Of a DNA stretch of 64,000 nt, positions 25,896 through 34,402 are shown piece after piece. The stretch is from NCBI GenBank assembly GCA_965207805.1, contig OZ242312.1, positions 2,046,001 through 2,110,000 of the forward strand, written 5' to 3'. Every line of letters starts with the position of its first letter. Within the stretch, counting starts at the first letter, position 1. The notes beneath the pieces were generated by a model. That model was not told the DNA's origin, did not search any database, and saw nothing but the letters and a program-made list of their open reading frames with translations. This DNA comes from Palauibacter sp965207805. Its GTDB lineage: Bacteria; Gemmatimonadota; Gemmatimonadetes; Palauibacterales; Palauibacteraceae. The translations under genes were made by a program, and so were the position numbers.

Positions 25896-27232
25896 ACTAT
25901 CCGATCGCCCGCAAGATCCCGCGGGCGGTCCTGGACGCCGAAGCCGACCGGCTGGCGGAGCTCGCCGGCGCGCCGGTGCACCGGAAGCTCGGCGGGTACG
26001 CCCGCCTCGCCGGGCCGGGGTTCATGGGGGCGGCGCTCACCCTCGGTGCCGGTACGCTCACCTCCTCGATGCTGTCGGGCGCCACGTTCGGCTACCGCAC
26101 GCTGTGGCTCATCTGGCTGAGCGCCGGTCTGGGCCTGTTCATGATGGCCGCGATGGCCCGCTTCACCTGCAGGGGCGGCTTCCGCGTCATCCCGGTCCAG
26201 AACCGTCGTCACTCGTGGGTCATCGGGTCGCTGATGACCGGACTCGTGGGCACCGCCGCCGTCGCCGTGATCTTCAACTTCGGCCAGGTTGCGCTCGGCA
26301 CCCATCTCATCGAGTCGCTCGCACCGTTCGCCGGCTTCGCGTTCCCCGCCGAGTACAACTGGCTCATCTACTGTGCGGTCACGAGCTGGCTCATCCTGAG
26401 CTATGGGCGCCGGGGCGGCAGGGGGACGCGGCTCGTCGAGGCCGTCATGAAGGGCGGCATCGCCGTCATGATCCTCGCTTTCGGAGCCGTCCTGCTGCTT
26501 GTGGGCGTGGATTGGAGCGCGGCGGCACGTGGCTTTTTCGTGCCGTGGCTGCCCGGCGGGGGCGAGGGTCTGGACCTCTTCATCGCGTCGTCCGCGGCGG
26601 CTGTCGGCGTCATGGACTGGGTTTTCTTCCATTACGCGGGACTCGGCCGGGGCTGGGGGCGGAGGCACGAATCTCTGGCCCGCTTCGATCTGATCGCCGG
26701 GCTTTTCCTCCCGTTCGTGGTCATCAACTTCCTGATGATCGGAGTGTTCGCGGCGACGCTGTTCCCTCAGGGGATCACGCCGGACTCGGCGCCCGAACTG
26801 GCGGCCGCGCTCATGCCCCTTCTCGGTCCCACCTGGTCACAGATCCTGTTTTACGCGGGTTTCCTGGCCGTGCCGATCACGACGACCGTCGGGATGAGCC
26901 TGGCCGGGGCGATGGCGGTCCACGAGGCCTTCGGCTGGGAGCCCGACACGTCGTCGTGGCGCTGGAAGGTCAGCGCGCTGCTGCCGCAGGTCGCCTTCCT
27001 CGCCGCCTGGAACGCCCGTCCGGTCTGGCTCGTGATCGCGATCGCGGCGTTTCTCTCGCTGGCGAACAACGTCGTCGGATGGTCGATGTACCTCCTGCTG
27101 AACGACCGCGAACTTCTTGGCGCGGACCGATGCAGGTCGTACCTGTGGAACCTCGGCATCCTGCTGCAGGTCACGCTCCTGAACGCCATCGCCGTCACGT
27201 ACGTCTTCAACCGGCTGGGATGGTGGCGATGA
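25892..27232 (+). CDS. Nramp-fold transporter lacking metal-binding motifs
   Basis: A 446-residue protein with about 11-12 helices. The N-terminal GPGFMGAALTLGAGTLTSSMLSGATFGY aligns with Nramp helix 1, but the metal-site DPGN is replaced by GAGT. Helix 6 reads VGVMDWVFFHYAGLGRG and lacks the M-P-H-x motif. So the fold is Nramp-like but classical Mn/Fe transport looks unlikely; a different substrate should be considered. GTG 25892 overlaps the previous stop. It sits between an oxidoreductase and a CoA ligase. Confidence 0.75.
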   Translation: MNYPIARKIPRAVLDAEADRLAELAGAPVHRKLGGYARLAGPGFMGAALTLGAGTLTSSMLSGATFGYRTLWLIWLSAGLGLFMMAAMARFTCRGGFRVIPVQNRRHSWVIGSLMTGLVGTAAVAVIFNFGQVALGTHLIESLAPFAGFAFPAEYNWLIYCAVTSWLILSYGRRGGRGTRLVEAVMKGGIAVMILAFGAVLLLVGVDWSAAARGFFVPWLPGGGEGLDLFIASSAAAVGVMDWVFFHYAGLGRGWGRRHESLARFDLIAGLFLPFVVINFLMIGVFAATLFPQGITPDSAPELAAALMPLLGPTWSQILFYAGFLAVPITTTVGMSLAGAMAVHEAFGWEPDTSSWRWKVSALLPQVAFLAAWNARPVWLVIAIAAFLSLANNVVGWSMYLLLNDRELLGADRCRSYLWNLGILLQVTLLNAIAVTYVFNRLGWWR

Positions 27233-27453
27233 GCATGGTGGACCGACTTCTCGAACGACGCGTCGGACCGTGGTCGGGGCGGGTCTGGGGACTTGTCCTT
27301 AATCTGGCCGCGAACGCGGTGGCGCTGTGGGGTGTCTCGTCGGTCATGCGGACGGGAAGCGGCTGGACCTGGGTCGTCGCTGGCAGCGCGGCGACGGCCG
27401 CCTGCATCGCCGCGCTCGCACGTCCCGCGCGGTCCCGGGGTTCGGGCGAGTGA
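27229..27453 (+). CDS. Small two-helix membrane protein
   Basis: A 74-residue protein with two predicted helices (VLNLAANAVALWGV and WVVAGSAATAACIAALA) and basic termini. No family recognised. ATGA overlap with the Nramp-like gene and GTGA overlap with the ligase gene make it a likely accessory protein of that transporter. Confidence 0.7.
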   Translation: MSMVDRLLERRVGPWSGRVWGLVLNLAANAVALWGVSSVMRTGSGWTWVVAGSAATAACIAALARPARSRGSGE

Positions 27454-29048
27454 GCGGCCCCGCGCCGGCCGCCACCCCCGGCGACCGCGGTGCCAACCTC
27501 GGATACTGGCTTCGTGACGCCTCCGACGCCTTCCCGAACCGGGTCGCGCTGATCGACCTGTCGCATTCCGTCCCCCGCGAGGTCACGTACGCCGAACTCG
27601 ACGAGCGGATGGATCGTGTGGCCAACCTGCTCTCGGATGCCGGTATCGGGATGGGCGACCGCTTCGCGCTGAGCGTCGGCAACCGCTTCGAATTCGTCGA
27701 AATCCTCTTCGGGGGAATGCGCTGCGGGGCTGTCCCGGTGCCCCTCAACTTCAAGCTGTCGGAGGCGTCGCTCGCCTATATCGTGCGAGACGCGGCTTGC
27801 CGCGCCGCCTTCGTCGAGACCGCGGTGACGGGGCGCTCGGCCGCGGTCGTCGAACGGTCGGGGATCGAGAGGCGGTGGGACGTCGGCGGCGCGGGCCGGA
27901 AGCTCGAGAGGGGAGGCGCCGGCTGGCTCGACTACGAGAGCGCCCTCGCCGGATCGTCAGCCCGGTTCGATCCGCCGCGACTCGGCGCCGGCCACCCCGC
28001 GTTTCAACCCTACACGTCGGGATCGACCGGCAGGCCCAAGGGCGTCGTCCTTTCCCATGAAGGCCAACTCTGGTGGGTGCGCTGTCTCCGGAAGTACTGG
28101 CCGTCCGACCCCGGCGACCGGGCTCTCGTCGCCGTCCCCCTCTACCACAAGAACGCGATGGCCGGGGCTGTAAAGCCCTCGCTGCAGGCCGGGGCCTCGG
28201 TCGTGGTCCTGCCGGGCTTCTCCCCGGAATCCTTCCTGCGGACCCTCAGCGAGTACCGCTGCACGCAGGTCGGTGCCGTCCCCGCCGTGTTCGCGATGGC
28301 CCTCGATCACGCGGATCTGATCGCGGAGCTGGATTTCTCGGCACTGCGGAAGGTCACGCTGGGGTCCGCCCCGGTGCAGCCCGAACTGATGCGCACGGTC
28401 GAGCGCGCGTTCGACGTCGAAGTCGGCGAGAGCTACGGGCTCACCGAAGGCGGGCCGGTCATGATCGGGCCGGCGCCCGACGGCCGCCCGACGCCGAGGG
28501 GAAGCTGTGGTGCGGCGTGGCCCGAGGGAGAGGTCAAGCTCGTGCGCGACGGCCGCGCAGACCCCGAATACGGAGAGCTGTGGGTCCGGAATCCCGGCGT
28601 CACGACCGGCTATCACAACCTCCCCGAGGTGAACGCGGCTCGAATCCGGGATGGCTGGCTCGCCACGGGCGATCTCTTCTTCCGGGACGGAGCGGGCTTC
28701 TACTACTTCCGCGGCCGCACCGACGACATGTTCAACTCCGGTGGCGAAAACATCTATCCGAAGGAGGTGGAGGACCTGCTTCTGTCCCATCCCGATGTCC
28801 TCGACGCGGCCGTCGTGCCCGTGCCTCACGCCCTGAAGGGTGCGGTCCCTGCCGCGGCGGTCACACTCGGCGCAGGGGCGAGCGTCACGGCCGAAGCGCT
28901 CAAGCGGTACACGCTTGAGCGGGGGCCCGCGTACGCGCACCCCAGACGCATCGCGATCGTGGAGGAAATGCCGCTCACCGGGGTAGGGAAGGTCGACCGG
29001 GCGGCGATTCTCGGCGTGCTCGGACACGCGGAAGCGGACGCGGAGTGA
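27450..29048 (+). CDS. Acyl-CoA ligase (ANL superfamily)
   Basis: A 532-residue AMP-forming acid:CoA ligase. It has the P-loop-like YTSGSTGRPKGVVLSHEG (A3), ESYGLTEGGP (A5), GDLFFRDGAGFYYFRGRTDDMFNSGGENIYPKEVE (A7-A8, with the hinge) and the catalytic Lys segment TGVGKVDR (A10). It converts a carboxylic acid to a CoA thioester in the cytoplasm. The substrate (fatty or aromatic) cannot be told from sequence alone. GTG 27450 overlaps the previous stop. Confidence 0.92.
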   Translation: MSGPAPAATPGDRGANLGYWLRDASDAFPNRVALIDLSHSVPREVTYAELDERMDRVANLLSDAGIGMGDRFALSVGNRFEFVEILFGGMRCGAVPVPLNFKLSEASLAYIVRDAACRAAFVETAVTGRSAAVVERSGIERRWDVGGAGRKLERGGAGWLDYESALAGSSARFDPPRLGAGHPAFQPYTSGSTGRPKGVVLSHEGQLWWVRCLRKYWPSDPGDRALVAVPLYHKNAMAGAVKPSLQAGASVVVLPGFSPESFLRTLSEYRCTQVGAVPAVFAMALDHADLIAELDFSALRKVTLGSAPVQPELMRTVERAFDVEVGESYGLTEGGPVMIGPAPDGRPTPRGSCGAAWPEGEVKLVRDGRADPEYGELWVRNPGVTTGYHNLPEVNAARIRDGWLATGDLFFRDGAGFYYFRGRTDDMFNSGGENIYPKEVEDLLLSHPDVLDAAVVPVPHALKGAVPAAAVTLGAGASVTAEALKRYTLERGPAYAHPRRIAIVEEMPLTGVGKVDRAAILGVLGHAEADAE

Positions 29049-30007
29049 ACGTGCCGCTCGTGGTCGGGGCGCGGCGGTCGCCGCTCTCGCGGGTGCAGGC
29101 GACCTGGGTGGGAGAACGGCTGCGCGAACGCTGGCCGGAGGTGTCGATCGAATACCGGTTCATCTCCACCGCCGGGGATCGGGATCCCGGGACGCCGCTT
29201 CCGGAGATCGGGGGCAAGGGGCTGTTCACGGAAGACCTCGAACGGGCGCTCAGGGAGGGAGACATCGACGTCGCGGTGCATTCCCTGAAGGATCTTCCGG
29301 CGGACCTTCCCGCTGGATTGATGCTGGGCGCGGTCCCTTCCCGGGAAGATCCCCGCGACGTGCTCGTCGTTCGCGATTCGGTGGTTTCCGCGCCGGGGGA
29401 CGCGGACGGGTGCCGCCTCCTGCGACGTCTGCCCGCCGGCGCGCGCGTCGGCACGTCGTCGCTGCGCCGCGCCGCGCAACTGCGCGCCTCCCGGGCCGAC
29501 CTCGACCCGCGGCCGATCCGCGGGAACGTCGACACGCGGCTCCGCAAGCTGGAGGACGGTCGCTTCGAGGCTTTGGTCCTGGCGGCGGCCGGGCTCCGGC
29601 GCCTGGGCCTGTGGCCCCGCGGCGCATACGTCCTGGACGATGGCTGGCTGCCGGCCCCCGGCCAGGGTGCACTCGGGCTCCAGTGTCGAGCCGGCCAGGA
29701 CGGCATGGCCACCCGCGTGCGGGCGCTCGACGATCCGACCGCCCGTCAGGAGGTGACAGCCGAACGGGCGCTCCTGGCGGCGCTCGAGGGGGGGTGCCGG
29801 GTCCCGATCGCGGCCCGTGCATCGCTGCGGGGTGAAGACCTGCTGCTCCGCGCGGCCGTCTACGACGTGGACGGTGGCCCGCCGGTCGAAGCCACGGAGG
29901 CAGGGCCTTGCGCTTCGGCCTTCGCCATCGGTCGGCGCCTGGCGGAACACATGCTGGAGGCGGGCGCGTCCCGTCTCGTGGAGCGGGCGCGGCGGCTCAG
30001 CCCGTGA
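29045..30007 (+). CDS. hemC: Hydroxymethylbilane synthase (porphobilinogen deaminase)
   Basis: A 320-residue enzyme that polymerises four porphobilinogens to hydroxymethylbilane in heme synthesis. Markers: VGARRSPLSRVQATW, GGKGLFTEDLE, DIDVAVHSLKDLP (active-site Asp/Lys), RVGTSSLRRAAQL, RPIRGNVDTRLRKL and the cofactor-binding Cys in ALEGGCRVPIAA. The start is GTG 29045 overlapping the ligase stop. Its end overlaps the minus-strand HmuY-like gene by 11 bases. Confidence 0.96.
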   Translation: MNVPLVVGARRSPLSRVQATWVGERLRERWPEVSIEYRFISTAGDRDPGTPLPEIGGKGLFTEDLERALREGDIDVAVHSLKDLPADLPAGLMLGAVPSREDPRDVLVVRDSVVSAPGDADGCRLLRRLPAGARVGTSSLRRAAQLRASRADLDPRPIRGNVDTRLRKLEDGRFEALVLAAAGLRRLGLWPRGAYVLDDGWLPAPGQGALGLQCRAGQDGMATRVRALDDPTARQEVTAERALLAALEGGCRVPIAARASLRGEDLLLRAAVYDVDGGPPVEATEAGPCASAFAIGRRLAEHMLEAGASRLVERARRLSP

Positions 30008-30641
30008 GGCGGCGCGAACCGTCTCCCTGAAATCCGTACACGAGGGTCACGCACCCAGGCGTCGCCTGCGGGCAGTAGTAGCTCAGGATCCTCAGCTTCG
30101 CGTAACGCCCCTCCGCGGTCCGGATCACGTACGTCTCGTCCTTCGGCTCGAGGAGGTGCGAGAAGAACCCGTACCGATACCAGCGTTCGAGTCCGGGCGT
30201 CGCCGCGCCATCCTCCAGCGCTCCATCCGTGGTCGCGTACCCGGACGCCGGAGCCTCGGTCACGGCCTCCCACGGCGCACCGATGGTGATAGCCCCGCCG
30301 GCCCCCGGGTATCCGGTTCCGCCGTTCACGACCACGTGGTACCGGTTGAGGGCGAGATCCCAGCCCGCAAGCGGCCCATCGACCGCGCTCCCCTTGTCGA
30401 AGTCGAAGTGGACCCATCGCGAACCGTCCCGCGCATCGATCGTCACGGTGTCCACCACGAACCCATCCACCGGAGGCTGCGCGGCGATGGGCGTGGGGAT
30501 GAACGTCAGCGGATCGGGCCTCACGAACGAGCCGGCCACGACGACGACGATGACGAACAGGAACGCGGCACCCGCGGCGTACAACACGACCGGCCGGCTT
30601 CCGCCCACCCGCTCCTCGCGCCTCACCGCCCCCGTTGCCAT
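29997..30641 (-). CDS. HmuY-family protein
   Basis: A 214-residue protein with one N-terminal helix (VVLYAAGAAFLFVIVVVVAGSF) and an extracytoplasmic domain. WVHFDFDKGSAV, GWDLALNRYHVVVNGG and YAKLRILSYYC match the HmuY fold, first known as a heme-binding protein of Porphyromonas. The heme-ligand His residues are not obvious here, so ligand binding is unproven. Start ATG 30641. It is paired with a tiny membrane protein upstream and converges on hemC. Confidence 0.75.
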   Translation of the reverse strand: MATGAVRREERVGGSRPVVLYAAGAAFLFVIVVVVAGSFVRPDPLTFIPTPIAAQPPVDGFVVDTVTIDARDGSRWVHFDFDKGSAVDGPLAGWDLALNRYHVVVNGGTGYPGAGGAITIGAPWEAVTEAPASGYATTDGALEDGAATPGLERWYRYGFFSHLLEPKDETYVIRTAEGRYAKLRILSYYCPQATPGCVTLVYGFQGDGSRRLTG

Positions 30642-30850
30642 GGAGAGTCGTGCCGCGCGCTGCTCAGGAACCTGGCCAGGTTGGCGAGATAGTAGGCCAG
30701 ACCGGCCGCCAGGAGCGCGAAGATCACCCCGAGCGCGAGCGCCCCGAGGTTGCCGGCGCTCGCGAAGATCCGGAACTCCCACGCGGCGAACACGGCGCAG
30801 AAAACGATGGCCGTGGCGATGAGGAAGCGGTGAAAGCCGATGATCGACAT
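30623..30850 (-). CDS. Small two-helix membrane protein
   Basis: A 75-residue protein with two hydrophobic helices (FLIATAIVFCAVFAAWEF and LGALALGVIFALLAAGLAYYLANL) and a basic end. No family recognised. It overlaps the HmuY-like gene by 19 bases; the ATG at 30850 was preferred to the longer frame, which has no hydrophobic character before it. Confidence 0.65.
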   Translation of the reverse strand: MSIIGFHRFLIATAIVFCAVFAAWEFRIFASAGNLGALALGVIFALLAAGLAYYLANLARFLSSARHDSPWQRGR

Positions 30851-30977
30851 GAGACGTCCGTTCACGGTGGACGGCGGTGGAACTGTCACACATCGTACGA
30901 TGGTGGGGCGAACCTCGAAACGTCGCCTCGGTGACGCTGTTGACCCTTCACCGGCCCGGTGGGAGCTTCCACCCCCG

Positions 30978-31847
30978 ATGAATTCCGGAATCCGCACCTA
31001 TCACGAAGTCGACGAACTGCACTCGGATCTGCCCGATCAGATGGCGGCGCAGGATGAGCGCGTGTCCGCCCGGCTGGCGGCGGTCGCGCGGGTCGTCGCC
31101 GTGATGAGCGGCAAGGGCGGGGTGGGGAAGAGCCTCGTCTCCGCCCTTCTCGCGACCGCGTTTGCCCAACGCGGGGATCGCGTCGGCCTGATCGACGCGG
31201 ATCTGAACGGCCCCAGCGTTCCCCGCCTCCTCGGCATCGAACCGGGGACGCTGGTGGAGGGGCCGGACGGACTCGAGCCGCCCACTTCCGCTGCGGGCGT
31301 GCGCGTCATGTCGATGGGGCTCCTCCTGGAACCGGAGCGGGCCCTCGCCTGGCGCGAACCCATCGACGCCGGTTTCGTCTGGCGCGGCGCGCAGGAGCGC
31401 GGCGCCCTGCGGGAGTTCCTCGCGGATGTAGCGTGGGGGGAACTGGATGTCCTCCTCGTCGACCTGCCGCCGGGCACCCAGCGTCTCGCCGAACTGCACG
31501 CCCTCGTCCCCGAACTGGCGGGAATCCTCACGGTCACGATCCCGAGCGCGGCCTCCCGCGACTCGGTGGCCCGTTCGCTGGACATGGCCCGGACGCGCGG
31601 CGTGCGCCTGCTGGGGGTGGTGGAGAACATGTCGGGAGTCCTCTGCGACGCCTGTGGATCTCTCGTCCCGCTGCACGTCGGAGACGCGGGCGAAGCTCTG
31701 GCGGGCGGCTTCGGCGTCCCGCTCCTCGCCCGGCTTCCCTTCGACCCCGCGTTGGGGGCCGCGGCCGACGAGGGCGATCTCGAGTCGTGGGTGGCCGGGC
31801 CGGGGCCCGCGGCGGAGGCGCTCAGGCGCCTGGCCGACAAGCTGTGA
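30978..31847 (+). CDS. Mrp/NBP35-type P-loop Fe-S carrier ATPase
   Basis: A 289-residue ATPase with the deviant Walker A VMSGKGGVGKS (about residue 47), DADLNGPSVPRLLG, DVLLVDLPPGT and, near the C-terminus, GVVENMSGVLCDACG with the CxxC that holds a bridging Fe-S cluster in this family. It lacks the N-terminal MIP18 domain. Such proteins deliver Fe-S clusters. ATG at 30978. It begins a run of genes leading through PCP_red proteins to the respiratory block. Confidence 0.9.
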   Translation: MNSGIRTYHEVDELHSDLPDQMAAQDERVSARLAAVARVVAVMSGKGGVGKSLVSALLATAFAQRGDRVGLIDADLNGPSVPRLLGIEPGTLVEGPDGLEPPTSAAGVRVMSMGLLLEPERALAWREPIDAGFVWRGAQERGALREFLADVAWGELDVLLVDLPPGTQRLAELHALVPELAGILTVTIPSAASRDSVARSLDMARTRGVRLLGVVENMSGVLCDACGSLVPLHVGDAGEALAGGFGVPLLARLPFDPALGAAADEGDLESWVAGPGPAAEALRRLADKL

Positions 31848-32287
31848 AGTTCCTCTGCCTGGAATGCGACCGGCAGATGGCGTTCGACGAACGCGCCGTG
31901 CCGGGTGACGGCACGATGGCCGCCGTCTTCAAGTGCCCGGACTGCGGGCGGAAGACGGCGATGCTGGCCAACCCCATGGAAACACAACTCGTCAGCTCTC
32001 TCGGCGTGAAGGTGGGCGGCCGCACCGTGCCCGACGCGGACTTCGAGGGCATCCGCAGCGGGGTCGCCACCGGCAGGGACGAAGCCTTCGAGTCGCCCCC
32101 CGAGGCGAGCGCGGGGCCCGTCCGGTGGAGCGTGGACGCGGTGGAGCGGCTCGGCCACGTCCCCTCGTTCGTGCGGGGAATGGTGAAGAAGATCTACAAC
32201 GAGTACGCGAGGGAGCGGGGGATCGAGGAGATGACCCCGGCCGTCATGGACCGCGCGCGCTCCGATCTCGGACTGGAGGGGATGTGA
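31844..32287 (+). CDS. Zinc-ribbon protein with PCP_red domain
   Basis: A 147-residue protein. Residues 5-34 carry a zinc/Fe ribbon (CLEC ... CPDC). Residues ~95-145 match the PCP_red domain (VPSFVRGMVKKIYNEYARERG, then TPAVMDRARSDLG), the C-terminal domain of the light-independent protochlorophyllide reductase subunit. The same domain recurs in two proteins at 34.4 and 36.7 kb. No chlorophyll genes are visible, so the domain probably serves redox-partner or tetrapyrrole binding. GTG start overlaps the previous stop. Confidence 0.78.
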   Translation: MKFLCLECDRQMAFDERAVPGDGTMAAVFKCPDCGRKTAMLANPMETQLVSSLGVKVGGRTVPDADFEGIRSGVATGRDEAFESPPEASAGPVRWSVDAVERLGHVPSFVRGMVKKIYNEYARERGIEEMTPAVMDRARSDLGLEGM

Positions 32288-32538
32288 CGGAAGGCGCTCC
32301 GGACCCGCTGCTCGAACGGGAGGTTCACGGCGTCCGCGCGGTGGTGGACCGCGACCTGTGCGTGGGGTTCGGTGACTGCATCGAGGAAGCGCCGGAGGCG
32401 TTCGATCTCGACGAGGACGGCGTGGCCGTGTTCACGACCCCGGAACACGCGTCGCGAAAACGTTTCCTGGAGGCGTGCGCGTCCTGCCCCGTCGATGCGA
32501 TCACCGTCTGGGAGGACGGGATCGAGATCGTCCCTTGA
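32284..32538 (+). CDS. Ferredoxin
   Basis: An 84-residue ferredoxin. RDLCVGFGDC gives the first two cysteines of a C-x5-C pattern and ACASCPVDAI the rest. The cysteine spacing fits a single [3Fe-4S] or [4Fe-4S] cluster rather than the two-cluster type. It is acidic, as is normal. GTG start overlaps the preceding PCP_red protein gene, so it may hand electrons to a PCP_red protein or to a radical SAM enzyme. Confidence 0.87.
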   Translation: MTEGAPDPLLEREVHGVRAVVDRDLCVGFGDCIEEAPEAFDLDEDGVAVFTTPEHASRKRFLEACASCPVDAITVWEDGIEIVP

Positions 32539-33485
32539 ACCGCGACGCCGTTCCGCCGCTCGTCGCGGCCCGGGGCGTCAGCTACACGTATCCCGATGGG
32601 AGCCCTGCCCTTCGCGAACTCTCGCTCGAGGTCCGGGGCGGGGAACGACTCGGGCTCCTCGGCCCGAACGGGTGCGGCAAATCGACCTTTCTCCGACTCC
32701 TCGGAGGCGACAGGGTCCCGGGCCTCCGGCGAGATGCCTCGGTGGACGGCGCCCGTCAGCGTTGGCTCGCCCCCGACCAGCCGGCTCTGCGGCCCTGGCT
32801 CAGCGGGCGCGAGAACGCCACCGCGCTGCTCGAACTTCACGGCGACCGCCCCGCGGAGGCGCGGGCCGCCGCCGACGTCTGGATCGAGCGCTTCGGCCTG
32901 TCGCGCGATGCGGACCGTCCGGCGGGCACTTATTCGAGCGGGATGCGCCGACGCCTCGCCCTCGCGTCCGCGTTCGGCGCGCGGCCCCGGCTGCTCCTCC
33001 TGGACGAACCGCTGGCCGGCCTCGACCCCGTGGGCCGCACGGCGTTCGCCGCCGCGCTCGCCGACCACCGGGCCGCCGGAGGCACCGCCGTGCTTTCCGC
33101 CCATGACGCCGGCTTCGCCGCGGAGCACTGCGATCGCGTGGCGTTCATCGTCGACGGACGTTGCGAGGTCGCGGACACTCCGTCCCGCCTCCTCGAACGG
33201 ATCGGGATCCGCCCGCGGGTCGAGATCCGCTTCCCGGCGGGAGGGCGTCCCGACCGCGATGACCTCGGGCCCGCCCCGGACGGCGTACACCCCGCCTCCT
33301 GGGGGGAAAGCCGGCTGCTCCTCGAGGTCGGAGATCCGAGCCGCGCGCTCCCGGAGACGCTTGCGTGGGTGCTGCGCACCGGAGCTTCCGTCGTCTCCGT
33401 GGATGTCCGCGAGCCCGGCCTCGCGGACGCCTTCGTGATCCTGACGGGACGGGATCTCGAGGGGACCGCGGAGGACAACGCGTGA
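32535..33485 (+). CDS. ABC transporter ATP-binding protein
   Basis: A 316-residue ATPase. Walker A GPNGCGKST, signature TYSSGMRRRLALA, Walker B LLLLDEP with AGLDP. The last ~90 residues are an extra domain after the ATPase, as in DrrA/CcmA-type exporters. Start is the TTG at 32535 overlapping the ferredoxin stop (TTGA). The substrate is unknown; a heme or cytochrome maturation role is a guess from its location. Confidence 0.85.
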   Translation: MNRDAVPPLVAARGVSYTYPDGSPALRELSLEVRGGERLGLLGPNGCGKSTFLRLLGGDRVPGLRRDASVDGARQRWLAPDQPALRPWLSGRENATALLELHGDRPAEARAAADVWIERFGLSRDADRPAGTYSSGMRRRLALASAFGARPRLLLLDEPLAGLDPVGRTAFAAALADHRAAGGTAVLSAHDAGFAAEHCDRVAFIVDGRCEVADTPSRLLERIGIRPRVEIRFPAGGRPDRDDLGPAPDGVHPASWGESRLLLEVGDPSRALPETLAWVLRTGASVVSVDVREPGLADAFVILTGRDLEGTAEDNA

Positions 33486-34189
33486 CGGTCTGGCGTCTGG
33501 CGTGGCGTTCGGCTCTCAGGCGGCGGCGGCTCCTCGCCTGGAACGTGGCTGTGCCGCTCCTCCTTCTCACCCCCGTCGCGTTGAGTGAAGCCGCGGCGCC
33601 GCACCGGGTCGCCGTGTTCGGCGTGTTTATCGTCTTCTTCGGCGCGTTCGGGTCGGCGATCCCGGCTGTGCGGGATGCGCGGGACGGCTGGCTCGACGAG
33701 ATCCTGCGTGCCGGGTATCCGGCCCTCCGCTGGCTTCTGGAGAGGACCCTGGCCGGAACCGCGATCGACACGCTGCAGCTCGTCCCGACCCTGCTCGTCC
33801 TCCTGTGGTCCGCCGGCGGCCTGCGGGCGGCCCCCCTCGTTCTCCTGGCGACCCTCGGGACACTCTGGTTCGCGAACCTCCTGGGCCCCCTCATCGCCGC
33901 CGCCGTCCGGTCCCTGGCCGAGGCCGCCCTCGCTTCCGCGGCCCTTTCCCTTCTCCTGCTGCACTTCGCCGGCTTTTTCCGGACGCCCGCGCCCGGCTGG
34001 ACATCTCTCGTCGCCGACTGGAATCCCTACACCCCGCTCCGGGCCGCTCTGGGGGCAGCCGTCGGGCCGGTGCCCATGGACGATTCGGTGTGGCTTCGCA
34101 GCCTTCTCGTCGCGGTCGGCGTCACCTTCGGGGCCGCGATTTTCGCCTCGGATTGGAGCCGCCGCCTCCGCTGGCCGAGGACTCTCTAG
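33482..34189 (+). CDS. ABC transporter permease, possibly CcmB-like
   Basis: A 235-residue membrane protein with six hydrophobic helices and a charged cytoplasmic loop (RDARDGWLDEILRAG) like that of CcmB/ABC-2-type permeases. It pairs with the ATPase encoded just upstream (GTGA overlap). CcmB is one option because c-type cytochromes lie downstream, but no CcmC/CcmF gene is seen here. Family assignment stays broad. Confidence 0.75.
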   Translation: MTVWRLAWRSALRRRRLLAWNVAVPLLLLTPVALSEAAAPHRVAVFGVFIVFFGAFGSAIPAVRDARDGWLDEILRAGYPALRWLLERTLAGTAIDTLQLVPTLLVLLWSAGGLRAAPLVLLATLGTLWFANLLGPLIAAAVRSLAEAALASAALSLLLLHFAGFFRTPAPGWTSLVADWNPYTPLRAALGAAVGPVPMDDSVWLRSLLVAVGVTFGAAIFASDWSRRLRWPRTL

Positions 34190-34402
34190 ACCGCGTTTGA
34201 CTTTCCCCGTGGTCAACCGCAACTTCTTGGCCCATAAGCGGGGGTCCGGACCTCCGGGCGACCCCGAAAGCCTTGAACCAGCATCGCCGAATTCCTTGTC
34301 CGTGGCCGATCTTCGCGGACTGCGTACATCCGGGCTTCGGGCCCGGGCGAAGCTGGCGCGAGCAGCGTGAACCGGCCGCAGCACGCCGTCCAACGGAGCG
34401 CC

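Noticed and set aside
34190..34402. Sigma-70-like promoter (TTGACT at 34197)
   Set aside because: No acceptable -10 at 16-18 bases; not strong enough to report as a feature.
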